Source: Bacteroidaceae bacterium (GTDB lineage Bacteria; Bacteroidota; Bacteroidia; Bacteroidales; Bacteroidaceae). Taken from it: 64,000 nt of DNA. Numbering within the stretch: position 1 is the stretch's first letter; every line of letters begins with the position of its first letter. Both the position numbers and the translations under genes were made by a program. This document shows positions 26,201 to 34,001 of the stretch, piece by piece. Under the pieces are notes generated by a model, which saw nothing but the letters and a program-made list of their open reading frames with translations, was not told the DNA's origin and did not search any database. Location of the stretch: NCBI GenBank assembly GCA_016291905.1, contig JAEEZS010000063.1, positions 1-64,000 on the forward strand, in the 5' to 3' direction.

Positions 26201-26314
26201 TCATTTATCAATAGGACTGGCGAACTTGATAAACGTCTGTTGCTGCTGGAACTGATTCTGGTTCCAGTTCAGCTTGTCATTCATCTTGTTGAAAAGGCAA
26301 TTAAACGTAAACAT
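26201..26314 (-). CDS. Gln/Asn-rich 37-residue leader peptide (putative)
   Basis: A small ORF 22 nt downstream of the predicted transcription start, with an AAGGA motif 8 nt before the ATG. The product begins MFTFNCLFNKMND, contains NWNQNQFQQQQ and ends PIDK; 12 of 37 residues are Gln or Asn. It lies at the head of the transcript leading to glutamine synthetase and three glutamine-using enzymes, and I see no other convincing promoter before glnN. By analogy with trp and his leader peptides it may sense Gln-tRNA charging, but the glutamine codons lie about 80 nt ahead of stem-loop 1, further than in classical attenuators. An unrelated small gene remains possible. Confidence 0.45.
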   Translation of the reverse strand: MFTFNCLFNKMNDKLNWNQNQFQQQQTFIKFASPIDK

Positions 26315-26342
26315 CTTCGCTGTCCTTCTTTTTTTGACGCTG

Positions 26343-26373
26343 CAAAGGTACGCCGTTTTTTCCAATTTCCAAA
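26343..26373 (-). promoter_or_regulatory. Promoter for the leader ORF and probably the glnN operon
   Basis: Minus-strand TTTG (26370-26373), 19-nt spacer, TACCTTTG (26343-26350): a near-ideal Bacteroidota promoter. Predicted start near 26336. Confidence 0.7.
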
Positions 26374-26416
26374 CGATTTTCCGGATTTTTTCATCTCTCT
26401 GTTTCTGTTTTTTTAC

Positions 26417-26537
26417 TACATCACTACACGGCTCGCCCATAATCCTCTCGCTCACAGCCCTGTTGCCTCCATTGCCCTAAAAATTACTACACGATTACTA
26501 CACAATTACTACACGAAAACGTCGTTTTTTCGTGTAG
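26417..26537. repeat. ACTACACG repeats with a palindrome
   Basis: ACTACAC occurs four times, three of them within ATTACTACAC units between 26485 and 26516, and the stretch ends in the inverted repeat ACACGAAAA/TTTTTTCGTGT around CGTCG (about 26513-26537). This part of the 27-gene gap has no supportable gene. Confidence 0.55.
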
Positions 26538-26545
26538 AATGTGTA

Positions 26546-26764
26546 GATGAAACGTCCATCCTCTCAGATGCTCCTTCTATTTTCGCGAAAGGCCCTTCTA
26601 ATTTTATAGAATCAGCTTCTATTTGTGCCGATGCTTTATTCCTTTGGGCTGCGGAATTATTCCCTTACGTTACTGATTTATTCCACTACGCTACGGATTT
26701 ATTCCCTTGGGCTGTGGAATTATCGTTAAACTCTACTGATTTGTTTCCTAATGTTACTTTGGTA
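26546..26764 (+). repeat. 21-bp-period degenerate array, ten or so units
   Basis: The best example of this repeat class in the window. Units such as TTATTCCACTACGCTACGG start at exact 21-bp steps from about 26651 to 26735 and less clearly back to 26546. Each unit tends to carry ATTCC and GGAA/T as a loose dyad. The plus frame is open throughout and gives seven-residue repeats such as TDLFHYA and TDLFPWA; upstream units (KGPSNFI) match the AEGPS type at 967-1050. I treat it as non-coding. Confidence 0.7.
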
Positions 26765-26850
26765 TAAAATGAAAGTGGTGCGTTTTGTACACGACAAATG
26801 TCCAAAGGAAGAACGACTGACGCAACGCTATTTTCTTCCCGTTCGGAGAC

Positions 26851-27573
26851 TTAGTGGAATCTGAACATCTTTTCCCTCTGTAACCTTGTGTACATAAGAT
26901 CGTTGACTCGCGTAATATCAAAATAGATTTCGGAACGATTGTAGAACTGGCTGGTTTCTCCTAATGAGAAAATGTCGTAATCGCCGGCAAACATTTGAGT
27001 CTCTAATTTCCAAAGGTTCAGATAGAAGCGCATGAAGTTGTATTCATCGCTTATTTTGGTGACGTAGAAAGGATGCTCCTTGGAGCCGTCGCCTGTCCTG
27101 TCGATGGTGTTTAGCAAGGCCGCAGTACATCTCACATAGCATCGGGCATCGTCTGCCTTTACCTGTGGCCAGCGCACAGAATCCTGTGCCATAGAAAACA
27201 GTACCTGGCCCGTCATAGTAAGGGCATCCAAATTCAAGGGGTTAATTTCCAGGATTTTTTTCGCTTTTTTCAGGCATTGTTCCAACTTTCCTTCCCTGGC
27301 CAGTTTTTCCATCTTTGCCACTTGTGCCTCCTCCTTGTCTTTCGTCAGAAGCGACTGGCCATAAAAGGCGAGTATTTTTTCGGGATAGGTCAAGGTCGTG
27401 TCCTGCTGTTCAACGGACATCCGTGCCACCAGTTCCTTGACGTGTTTCGGATTCGTTTTCACCTCTTTTTTTATCTCTTCCCAGTTTACGGGAAGGATTT
27501 CCTTTTCTTCCTGTGCGTTCATCCACAAAGGCAGGAACGAAAGCAGGATTAAAGTAAGCTTCAGTTTTTTCAT
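26851..27573 (-). CDS. Secreted DUF4919-like protein
   Basis: 240 residues with a signal peptide (MKKLKLTLILLSFLPLWMNA). The mature protein is alpha-helical, with a TPR-like section around residues 90-130 (LEQCLKKAKKILEINPLNLDALTMTGQVLFSMAQ) and a conserved-looking LTYPEKILAFYGQSLL. It resembles the Bacteroidota family DUF4919, of unknown function. It is monocistronic, with its own promoter and no close neighbour downstream. Function is unknown. Confidence 0.65.
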   Translation of the reverse strand: MKKLKLTLILLSFLPLWMNAQEEKEILPVNWEEIKKEVKTNPKHVKELVARMSVEQQDTTLTYPEKILAFYGQSLLTKDKEEAQVAKMEKLAREGKLEQCLKKAKKILEINPLNLDALTMTGQVLFSMAQDSVRWPQVKADDARCYVRCTAALLNTIDRTGDGSKEHPFYVTKISDEYNFMRFYLNLWKLETQMFAGDYDIFSLGETSQFYNRSEIYFDITRVNDLMYTRLQREKMFRFH

Positions 27574-27601
27574 GACATTCTCCTTTTTTTATTTCCGAGG
27601 A

Positions 27602-27633
27602 CAAAAATAGTATTCAAGGAGAGAAATTACAAG
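27602..27633 (-). promoter_or_regulatory. Promoter for the DUF4919-like gene
   Basis: Minus-strand CTTG (27630-27633), 20-nt spacer, TATTTTTG (27602-27609); start codon 29 bp downstream. Confidence 0.6.
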
Positions 27634-27665
27634 AAAGATAACTATTTTTAAGGTTTTTATTGCAA

Positions 27666-29423
27666 TCAAAGGGCGGCGGCCTGTGCCTGCGTCATCATGC
27701 GGAGGAAGTTTTCGCCCCAGACCTTGCGGAGGTCATCGTCGGTGAGGCCCTCAGCCTGCAGGCAGCGGGTGAGGTTCATCACCTCGGAGGCGTCGGCACA
27801 GCCGATGATGCCCCCATCGCCATCGAAGTCGGTACCGATGCCGACGTGGTCGATGCCTGCGACGTCAATCATGTGGAGCAGATGGCGCACGGCATCATCG
27901 ACGGTAGCACGTCCCTCGGCTTCGGGGCGGAGGAAGCCGCTGTAGAGGCACACCTGCGCCACGCCGCCGCAGTCGCGCAAAGCGCGTAGCTGGTCGTCGG
28001 TGAGGTTGCGGGGGTGGTTGCAAAGGGCACGGCTGCTGCTGTGGCTGCACACGATGGGGGTGCGGCTTAAGGCGAGGGCATCGTAGAAGCTCTGCTCGGC
28101 AGCATGCGAGAGGTCCACCATCATGCCCACGCGATTCATCTCGCGCACCACCTCACGGCCGAAGTCGCTGAGGCCTTTGTGGGTAAAGGTGGTCTCGTTG
28201 TCACGAGGACGGGCAGAGGCACAGATGGCGTTGTTGCCGTTGTGGCAAAGAGTCATATAGACTACGCCACGCTGGCGGAAGTGTTCCACAAGGCTGAGGT
28301 CGTCGCCAATGGCATAGCCGTTTTCGATGCCCAGCATGATGGACTTGAGCCCTCGATGCTTATTGTAATAGAGCTCGTCGGGCGTGCGGGCAATGGCAAC
28401 CTGTTGACCTGTTGACTTGTTGACCTGTTGACCTGTTGACTTGTTGACCTGTTGACCCAATCTTACGATGCCGTCGAGCAGGGCGTCGGCCTTGCGGGTG
28501 GCAGCGGCATAGTCGTAGTGCCCGGGGAGGTCCTGGGGAATGTAGGCGACCATGATGGTGGCATCGAGGTGGCCGTCGCGCATGTTGGGGAGGTTGACGA
28601 GGATGCGCGGGTCGCGGGTGTGGAAGTCGATGTGCTGGTGGAAGAACATCGGGGTGTCGCAATGGGTGTCGAGGGTGAGGTGGCGGCGGTGGAAGCGCCG
28701 TGCCTCGGCAAACGACTTCGCCTCGCCCACTAGCCAGCGGAAGAGGGGGAGCATGGAGGTGTCGTCGCCCAGAATCATGCACTCAGGGTGCCATTGCACG
28801 CCCAGCATCGGCTTGCCCTCGGTGCTCTCGACAGCCTCGATGATGCCGTCGGGCGAGAGGGCGCTGACGCGGAAGCCGGGTGCCGCCTCGCGCACAGCCT
28901 GATGGTGGAAGCTGTTGACGGGGAAGTCGTCATTCTTGCTGCCTTCAAGGATTTTTGCCAGCAGCGTGTCGGGGAGTATGCTGACGGTGTGCGACGTGGT
29001 GTGGCGGGGGGCAGGGCTTTGGTCGTGACCGAGCGTGGCGCCGCCCTGCACATAGATGTCCTGCCACAGCCGTCCGCCCAGGGCGGCCGTCATCACCTGT
29101 ATGCCGCGGCAAATGCCCAGCACGGGAATCTGCTTATGGACAGCCATGCGGACGAGCGGCAGCTCCTGTGCGTCGCGCGGCACGTTCGGCTCGCCCACCT
29201 CGGGCAGCGGCTCCTCGCCCAGCAGACGGGGGTCGATGTCGCCCCCTCCGCTCAGGATGAGCCCATCGACATGCTCCAGCAGGCTCTCCATCAGCGCCTC
29301 GTCGGCATAGGGAGGGACGATGACGGGGCTGCCGCCGGCGTGGACGACAGAAGCAAAATACCCCTCCAGCATGGTGCACATGCCGGAGGAGTAGTTACCT
29401 GTAATGGCAATCAGAGGTGCCAT
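27666..29423 (-). CDS. Fused C26 glutamine amidotransferase-like and M19 dipeptidase protein
   Basis: 585 residues with two enzyme domains. Residues 1-240 form a class I amidotransferase-like peptidase C26 (PuuD/gamma-glutamyl hydrolase type): GLILSGGGDIDP, nucleophile Cys in LGICRGIQV, and His-Glu in GVQWHPE. Residues 250-580 form an M19 membrane dipeptidase: zinc motif LDTHCDTP, the bridging-Glu region LGIENG, a zinc-ligand His in VDLSHA and GIGTDFDGDGG. Both domains cleave gamma-glutamyl or dipeptide bonds, so the fusion may process gamma-glutamyl dipeptides in sequence. No signal peptide is seen. An 8-bp tandem repeat inserts the peptide NKSTGQQV near residues 323-341. It lies 6 bp upstream of the FKBP gene. 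Confidence 0.88.
   Translation of the reverse strand: MAPLIAITGNYSSGMCTMLEGYFASVVHAGGSPVIVPPYADEALMESLLEHVDGLILSGGGDIDPRLLGEEPLPEVGEPNVPRDAQELPLVRMAVHKQIPVLGICRGIQVMTAALGGRLWQDIYVQGGATLGHDQSPAPRHTTSHTVSILPDTLLAKILEGSKNDDFPVNSFHHQAVREAAPGFRVSALSPDGIIEAVESTEGKPMLGVQWHPECMILGDDTSMLPLFRWLVGEAKSFAEARRFHRRHLTLDTHCDTPMFFHQHIDFHTRDPRILVNLPNMRDGHLDATIMVAYIPQDLPGHYDYAAATRKADALLDGIVRLGQQVNKSTGQQVNKSTGQQVAIARTPDELYYNKHRGLKSIMLGIENGYAIGDDLSLVEHFRQRGVVYMTLCHNGNNAICASARPRDNETTFTHKGLSDFGREVVREMNRVGMMVDLSHAAEQSFYDALALSRTPIVCSHSSSRALCNHPRNLTDDQLRALRDCGGVAQVCLYSGFLRPEAEGRATVDDAVRHLLHMIDVAGIDHVGIGTDFDGDGGIIGCADASEVMNLTRCLQAEGLTDDDLRKVWGENFLRMMTQAQAAAL
28401..28456 (-). repeat. Seven tandem copies of an 8-bp unit inside the C26-M19 gene
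   Basis: Unit GTCAACAG/GTCAACAA on the coding strand. Because 3 x 8 = 24, all three coding-strand frames read the same stop-free eight-residue peptide; the opposite strand contains TGA. The same repeat occurs at 60603-60690. Confidence 0.9.
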
Positions 29424-29429
29424 TATCGC

Positions 29430-30299
29430 TTACTCAACGATGTCGAGCACTTCAACGTCGAAGATAAGCGTAGAGAAGGGCTTGATGGAGCCCTGGTTGC
29501 GCTCGCCGTAAGCGAGGTCCTGCGGGATGTAGAGCATCCAATGGCTGCCGACGGGCATCATGGTGAGGGCCTCCGTCCAGCCGGGGATGACCTGGTTGGC
29601 GCGGAACGTCGAGGGCTCGTTGCGCTTGTAGCTGCTGTCGAACTCGGTGCCGTCGATGAGCGTGCCGCGGTAGTTCACCTTCACACGGTCGGTCTTGGCG
29701 GCCACCTTGCCCTTACCCTCGGTGATGACCTTGTAGCAGAGGCCGCTGGCGGTCTTCACCACGTCGGGGGTCTTGGCGATGCTGTCCATGAAAGCCTCGC
29801 CGGCCTTCTTGTTGTCGCCGAACTCGGCCATCAGGCTCTCCTTGTGGAACTCGTCCATCAGGCTCTGGGCCATTGCCTGGGCTTCGGTCTGCGGCATGAG
29901 CATGCCCTTCTCGGTCGTACCGGCAATGAAACCGGAGAGGAAGTTCTTCAGGCTGAGCACCTTGGTGCTGTCGTCGCCGAAAGCCTCACGGCTGACGCCC
30001 GGGATAATCTGCTCCTTCACCTGCTGGCCAATCTGCATACCCTGCTGACGAGCCATCTGCTTGGGGTTGCTCTTGCCGGTGGCACCTGCGAGGATGCCCT
30101 GGACGAAGTCGGCCATGTAGGTCGTATCGACGCCGAGGCGGTTGACCATATAGTCCTTCAGACCCTGCGACTGGGCAAGACCCATCGTGTAGGAGAGGGT
30201 ATCGACTTTGTCGGTAAACGATGCTTTGGGAACGGGCTTTTGGCAGGAAGCAAGTACTGCCATGATGGCTACGGCCATCAGAATCATTGACTTTTTCAT
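29430..30299 (-). CDS. FKBP-type peptidyl-prolyl isomerase, lipoprotein
   Basis: 289 residues. Lipoprotein signal MKKSMILMAVAIMAVLASC. An FKBP N-terminal dimerisation domain (about 30-170, DKVDTLSYTMGLAQSQG) is followed by the catalytic FKBP domain (about 185-288) with VKVNYRGTLIDGTEFDSSY, VIPGWTEAL and YIPQDLAYGERN. It catalyses proline cis-trans isomerisation in the periplasm, probably assisting envelope protein folding. It lies between the C26-M19 gene and a second FKBP gene, spaced 6 and 65 bp. Confidence 0.93.
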   Translation of the reverse strand: MKKSMILMAVAIMAVLASCQKPVPKASFTDKVDTLSYTMGLAQSQGLKDYMVNRLGVDTTYMADFVQGILAGATGKSNPKQMARQQGMQIGQQVKEQIIPGVSREAFGDDSTKVLSLKNFLSGFIAGTTEKGMLMPQTEAQAMAQSLMDEFHKESLMAEFGDNKKAGEAFMDSIAKTPDVVKTASGLCYKVITEGKGKVAAKTDRVKVNYRGTLIDGTEFDSSYKRNEPSTFRANQVIPGWTEALTMMPVGSHWMLYIPQDLAYGERNQGSIKPFSTLIFDVEVLDIVE

Positions 30300-30364
30300 T
30301 GTTGTTTTGTGGTTAAGTTGTACTGTATTTATTGGTTGTTACCTGTTTGCTTATTGACTTTGGC

Positions 30365-30949
30365 TTATAGCACCTGCAGGAGTTCTACCTCGAAAACCAG
30401 CGCGCTACATGGGGGGATGGCATCGCCTGCACCCTGCTCGCCGTAGGCCAGCTGGTAGGGGATGAAGAGCTTCCACTTGTCGCCCTCGCGCATGAGCTGC
30501 AAGGCTTCTACCCAGCCCTGAATGACTTGGTTCACACCAAACACAGCCGGTTCGCCGCGCTCAATGCTGCTGTCGAACAGCGTGCCGTCGATGAGGCGTC
30601 CTTCGTAGTGGCAGCGCACGCGGTCCGTAGCCTTGGGCTGACGCCCGTTGCCGCGCTTCAGCACCTGATACTGCAGGCCGCTCTTTGTGGTGACCACGCC
30701 TGGGCGCTCTTTGTTCATGCGGAGGAAGGTCTCGCCCTGCTCCGTAGCTGCGGCAGCCGCCTTCCGCTGAATCTCAGCAAAGTGTTTGTTCACAATGTCG
30801 CGGGCTTCGCCAAACGTGATAGCTGTTGGCCGGCCCTCGAACACGTCGCGCAATGCCTGCACAAAATCATCCAGACAGACGTCGCCTGCACCCATCGAAC
30901 GGAGGTTTTGAGCCATTCCAAGCCCTAATCCATAGCTGTACTTGTCCAT
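30365..30949 (-). CDS. FKBP-type peptidyl-prolyl isomerase, no export signal
   Basis: 194 residues from the ATG giving MDKYSYGLGLGMAQNL; a TTG three codons upstream is possible but less likely. It has a short N-terminal dimerisation domain (1-85) and a catalytic FKBP domain (95-194: VRCHYEGRLIDGTLFDSS, VIQGWVEAL, FIPYQLAYGEQGAG). Without a signal peptide it should act in the cytoplasm. It is a divergent paralogue of the downstream lipoprotein isomerase. A TACTTTTG promoter element lies 20 bp upstream, back-to-back with the sirtuin promoter. Confidence 0.92.
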   Translation of the reverse strand: MDKYSYGLGLGMAQNLRSMGAGDVCLDDFVQALRDVFEGRPTAITFGEARDIVNKHFAEIQRKAAAAATEQGETFLRMNKERPGVVTTKSGLQYQVLKRGNGRQPKATDRVRCHYEGRLIDGTLFDSSIERGEPAVFGVNQVIQGWVEALQLMREGDKWKLFIPYQLAYGEQGAGDAIPPCSALVFEVELLQVL

Positions 30950-30968
30950 TGTTTTCAAAAAAATCGGG

Positions 30969-30976
30969 CAAAAGTA
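30969..30976 (-). promoter_or_regulatory. Promoter -7 element for the FKBP genes
   Basis: Minus-strand TACTTTTG, 20 bp upstream of the FKBP start. The nearby plus-strand element at 31022 drives the opposite gene. Confidence 0.55.
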
Positions 30977-31021
30977 ATGCTTTTTATTTAAATAAGGAGC
31001 GGGAATCTGGAGAATTTACAC

Positions 31022-31029
31022 TATTTTTG
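31022..31029 (+). promoter_or_regulatory. Promoter -7 element for the sirtuin gene
   Basis: TATTTTTG matching TAnnTTTG, 30 bp before the ATG. Confidence 0.55.
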
Positions 31030-31058
31030 CATTTTGAATACAAAAAAGCAGAAAAACC

Positions 31059-31769
31059 ATGAAGAAATTAGTCGTCTTGACCGGTGCGGGCATGAGCGCC
31101 GAGAGTGGTATCAGTACTTTCCGCGATGCGGGCGGACTGTGGGACCAATACCGTGTGGAGGACGTTGCCACCCCCGAGGGCTACGAGCGCGACCCGAAGA
31201 CCGTCATTGAGTTCTACAATATGCAGCGCCGCAACCTTTTGAAGGCTGAACCCAACGAGGGACATCGCCTGTTGGCCACCCTCGAGCGCGACTTCGATGT
31301 CACCATTGTCACCCAGAACATCGACAACCTCCACGAGCGTGCGGGTAGCACCCATGTCGTCCACCTCCACGGCGAATTGATGAAGGTTACCTCCAGCTTT
31401 CAGCCCAACAACCCCAAGTACATCCGCACCCTTAGTGCCGATGCCCCTGAGATTCACGTCGGCGACCGTGCCGCCGACGGCAGCCAGCTGCGCCCCTTCA
31501 TCGTCTGGTTTGGCGAGAGTGTGCCCAATATCGAGGTGGCCATTGACTATTGCGAGCAGGCCGACATCTTCCTCATCATCGGCACGTCGTTGGCTGTCTA
31601 TCCTGCGGCGGGGCTGCTCAACTACGTCCCCTCTACAGCCAGTGTCTGGCTCATCGACCCCAAGCCCGTCGATGTCCACTCCCGCCGCCCCGTCCACGTT
31701 ATCCAGCGCGGCGCTTCCGAAGGAATGCGGCAGTTTATCGAAGAGATAAAGCAATCAGCGTGCCAATAA
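31059..31769 (+). CDS. cobB: Sirtuin-type NAD-dependent protein deacylase
   Basis: 236 residues. Removes acyl groups from lysine using NAD+. NAD-binding motif GAGMSAESGISTFRDA (residues 8-23), TQNIDNLHERAG and the catalytic His in LHGELMKV. The Tyr/Arg pair in EFYNMQRR recalls the desuccinylase (class III) pocket. The zinc-binding Cys-x2-Cys pairs normally following the HGE motif are absent; that stretch reads VTSSFQPNNPKYI. Bacteroidetes homologues share this zinc-less form as far as I recall. Single gene with its own promoter and a terminator shared with convergent gpmI. Confidence 0.9.
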   Translation: MKKLVVLTGAGMSAESGISTFRDAGGLWDQYRVEDVATPEGYERDPKTVIEFYNMQRRNLLKAEPNEGHRLLATLERDFDVTIVTQNIDNLHERAGSTHVVHLHGELMKVTSSFQPNNPKYIRTLSADAPEIHVGDRAADGSQLRPFIVWFGESVPNIEVAIDYCEQADIFLIIGTSLAVYPAAGLLNYVPSTASVWLIDPKPVDVHSRRPVHVIQRGASEGMRQFIEEIKQSACQ

Positions 31770-31785
31770 GTCGGCACGCTGATTA
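31754..31785. terminator. Terminator between the convergent sirtuin and gpmI genes
   Basis: Perfect 12-bp stem AATCAGCGTGCC/GGCACGCTGATT overlapping the sirtuin stop codon; a T-rich run (AGTCTTTTTTCTTTC) follows on the plus strand. Confidence 0.75.
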
Positions 31786-31813
31786 CTAATAGTCTTTTTT
31801 CTTTCTTACTTTC

Positions 31814-33307
31814 TTAGAAGAGGCTGTGGCCAGTCATCTCGGCAGGCTGAGGAAGTTCCATTATCTTGAGGATACTGGGGGCGACGTCGGCGAGGATGCC
31901 GTTCTGGACAACGGTGTCACGCTTCTCTGTGACATAGATGAAGGGCACGGGATTGAGTGAGTGGGCTGTGTTGGGCGTGCCGTCGGGGTTGATGGCATTG
32001 TCGGCGTTGCCGTGGTCGGCAATGATGATGGCCTCGTAGCCCGTGGCGCGGGCAGCCTCGATGACGCTGTGTACGCAGGCATCGACAGCCGTCACCGCCT
32101 TGGCAATAGCCTCATAGACACCCGTGTGACCCACCATGTCGCCATTAGCGAAGTTGACGACGATGAAGTCATAGACGTTGCTGCGGATAGCTTCAACCAG
32201 CTTGGCGCAGACGGTGAAGGCGCTCATCTCAGGCTGCAGGTCGTAGGTAGCCACCTTGGGCGAGGGCACGAGGATGCGGTCTTCATCTTTGTAAGGCTCC
32301 TCGCGTCCGCCGTTGAGGAAGAAGGTCACGTGGGCGTACTTCTCCGTCTCGGCGATATGGAGCTGGCGCAGACCTTGGTTGCTGACGTATTCGCCGAGGG
32401 TGTTCTCCACGTTCTCCTTGTCGAAGAGGATGTGCACGCCGGTGAACGAGGCATCGTAGGGCGTCATGCAGTAGTACTGCAGGCCGGGAATGGTGGTCAT
32501 ACCGTGCTCGGGCATATCCTTCTGCGTCAGGGCGATGGTAATCTCTTTGGCGCGGTCGTTGCGGTAGTTGAAGAAGATGACCACGTCGCCCTCCTTGATG
32601 GTGGCGTCATACTTGGTGTTGACGATGGGCTTGATGAATTCGTCGGTGACGCCCTCGTCGTAGCTCTCTAGCATGGCAGCCACCATGTCGTCGCTCTGCT
32701 TGCCTTCGCCGTGGACGAGCTGGTCGTAACCCACCTTGACACGCTCCCAGCGTTTGTCGCGGTCCATGGTGTAGAAGCGGCCGATGATGCTGGCCACCTT
32801 GATCTCCTTCTCCAGCAGGGTGCGGATAAAGCCTACGCCGCTCTTGGGGTCGGTGTCGCGACCGTCCATCAGGCAGTGGACATAGGTGTTGTCGATGCCG
32901 TACTCCTTGGCAATTTCGCAGAGGGTGATGAGGTGCTCGAGGCTGCTGTGCACGCCGCCGTCGCTGGTGAGACCCATCAGGTGGACGTTCTTGCCCGTCT
33001 GCTTGGCATAGGTGAAGGCGCCCGCGACCTCTTTGTTCTGGCGGATGCTGCCGTCGGCACAGGCACGGTTGATTTTCACCAAATCCTGATACACTACACG
33101 TCCGGCACCGATGTTGAGGTGTCCCACCTCGCTGTTACCCATCTGTCCGTCGGGCAATCCGACGTTTTCGCCGCTGGCCTGCAGCTGGCTGTGAGGGAAC
33201 GTAGCGTTCAGGTAGTCGAGATAAGGAGTGTAGGTGTTGAAGATGACATCACCTTTGCCGTGGGCACCGATGCCCCAGCCGTCAAGAATCATTAATAAAG
33301 CTTTCAT
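31814..33307 (-). CDS. gpmI: 2,3-bisphosphoglycerate-independent phosphoglycerate mutase
   Basis: 497 residues. Interconverts 3- and 2-phosphoglycerate in glycolysis with two Mn2+ ions and a phosphoserine. The first metal motif is MILDGWGIG; the catalytic serine is Ser59 in [15 protein letters not shown]-terminal metal ligands are in [13 protein letters not shown] and IIADHGNAD. It lies 58 bp downstream of rnhB in the same direction. Confidence 0.96.
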   Translation of the reverse strand: MKALLMILDGWGIGAHGKGDVIFNTYTPYLDYLNATFPHSQLQASGENVGLPDGQMGNSEVGHLNIGAGRVVYQDLVKINRACADGSIRQNKEVAGAFTYAKQTGKNVHLMGLTSDGGVHSSLEHLITLCEIAKEYGIDNTYVHCLMDGRDTDPKSGVGFIRTLLEKEIKVASIIGRFYTMDRDKRWERVKVGYDQLVHGEGKQSDDMVAAMLESYDEGVTDEFIKPIVNTKYDATIKEGDVVIFFNYRNDRAKEITIALTQKDMPEHGMTTIPGLQYYCMTPYDASFTGVHILFDKENVENTLGEYVSNQGLRQLHIAETEKYAHVTFFLNGGREEPYKDEDRILVPSPKVATYDLQPEMSAFTVCAKLVEAIRSNVYDFIVVNFANGDMVGHTGVYEAIAKAVTAVDACVHSVIEAARATGYEAIIIADHGNADNAINPDGTPNTAHSLNPVPFIYVTEKRDTVVQNGILADVAPSILKIMELPQPAEMTGHSLF

Positions 33308-33365
33308 ACGGGTTAGTGGTTACTGTTTATTGTTTTATTGTTTATATAAAGTTCTGGCGGATGCG

Positions 33366-33977
33366 TTAGTTGCCCGCGAAGGCGAGCTCCATCTGTCCGT
33401 CACCCAGCAGGTTGTAGGTCATGCGGTGGTAGGGCGTGGTGCCGTATTGGCGTATGGCGGCGCGGTGTGCGCGGGCGGGATAGCCTTTGTTGTGGTTCCA
33501 GCCGTAGGCGGGGTACTCCTCGTGCAAACGGTCCATGTAGTCGTCGCGGTAGGTCTTGGCAAGGATGCTGGCAGCGGCGATGTTCATGTACTTGCCGTCG
33601 CCCTTCACCACCGTCTTCCAGGGAATATCGCTGTAGGGCGTGAATCGGTTGCCGTCGACGATGATGAAGCTTGGGCGCACCTTTAATCCATCTAAAGCGC
33701 GGTGCATGGCAAGGATGGAGGCGCGCAGGATGTTGATTTCGTCAATCTCCTGGGGTGTGACGACGCCCAGAGCCCAGCTGACGGCAGCCTCCTCGATGAT
33801 GGGACGCAGGGCATAGCGCTGACGAGCTGTAAGCTGTTTGCTGTCGTTGAGCTGTTCGTTGTGGAAGTCGTCGGGTAGGATGACGGCTGCGGCAAATACG
33901 GCCCCCGCCAGACATCCGCGTCCGGCTTCGTCACAGCCCGCTTCCTTCATTCCTCGGTTCAGACAACACTCCAGCAT
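33366..33977 (-). CDS. rnhB: Ribonuclease HII
   Basis: 203 residues. Cuts the RNA strand of RNA-DNA hybrids, including single ribonucleotides in DNA. The active-site Asp-Glu are in [16 protein letters not shown]; a further Asp is in FIIVDGNRF and another in the YRDDYMD region. The start MLECCLNRG matches the N-terminal length of Bacteroides homologues. It sits 24 bp downstream of the beta-helix gene and upstream of gpmI. Confidence 0.95.
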   Translation of the reverse strand: MLECCLNRGMKEAGCDEAGRGCLAGAVFAAAVILPDDFHNEQLNDSKQLTARQRYALRPIIEEAAVSWALGVVTPQEIDEINILRASILAMHRALDGLKVRPSFIIVDGNRFTPYSDIPWKTVVKGDGKYMNIAAASILAKTYRDDYMDRLHEEYPAYGWNHNKGYPARAHRAAIRQYGTTPYHRMTYNLLGDGQMELAFAGN

Positions 33978-34001
33978 GGTCTTTTTCAGCGAGTCTATGC
34001 G

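Noticed and set aside
26240-26767. 175-codon plus-strand frame across the glnN leader and 21-bp array
   Set aside because: It runs through the leader region and promoter of the opposite strand; open only because 21-bp units keep frame.
28401-28456. Possible CRISPR array
   Set aside because: Units are 8 bp without spacers; it is a simple tandem repeat inside a gene. No CRISPR-like spacing was seen anywhere.
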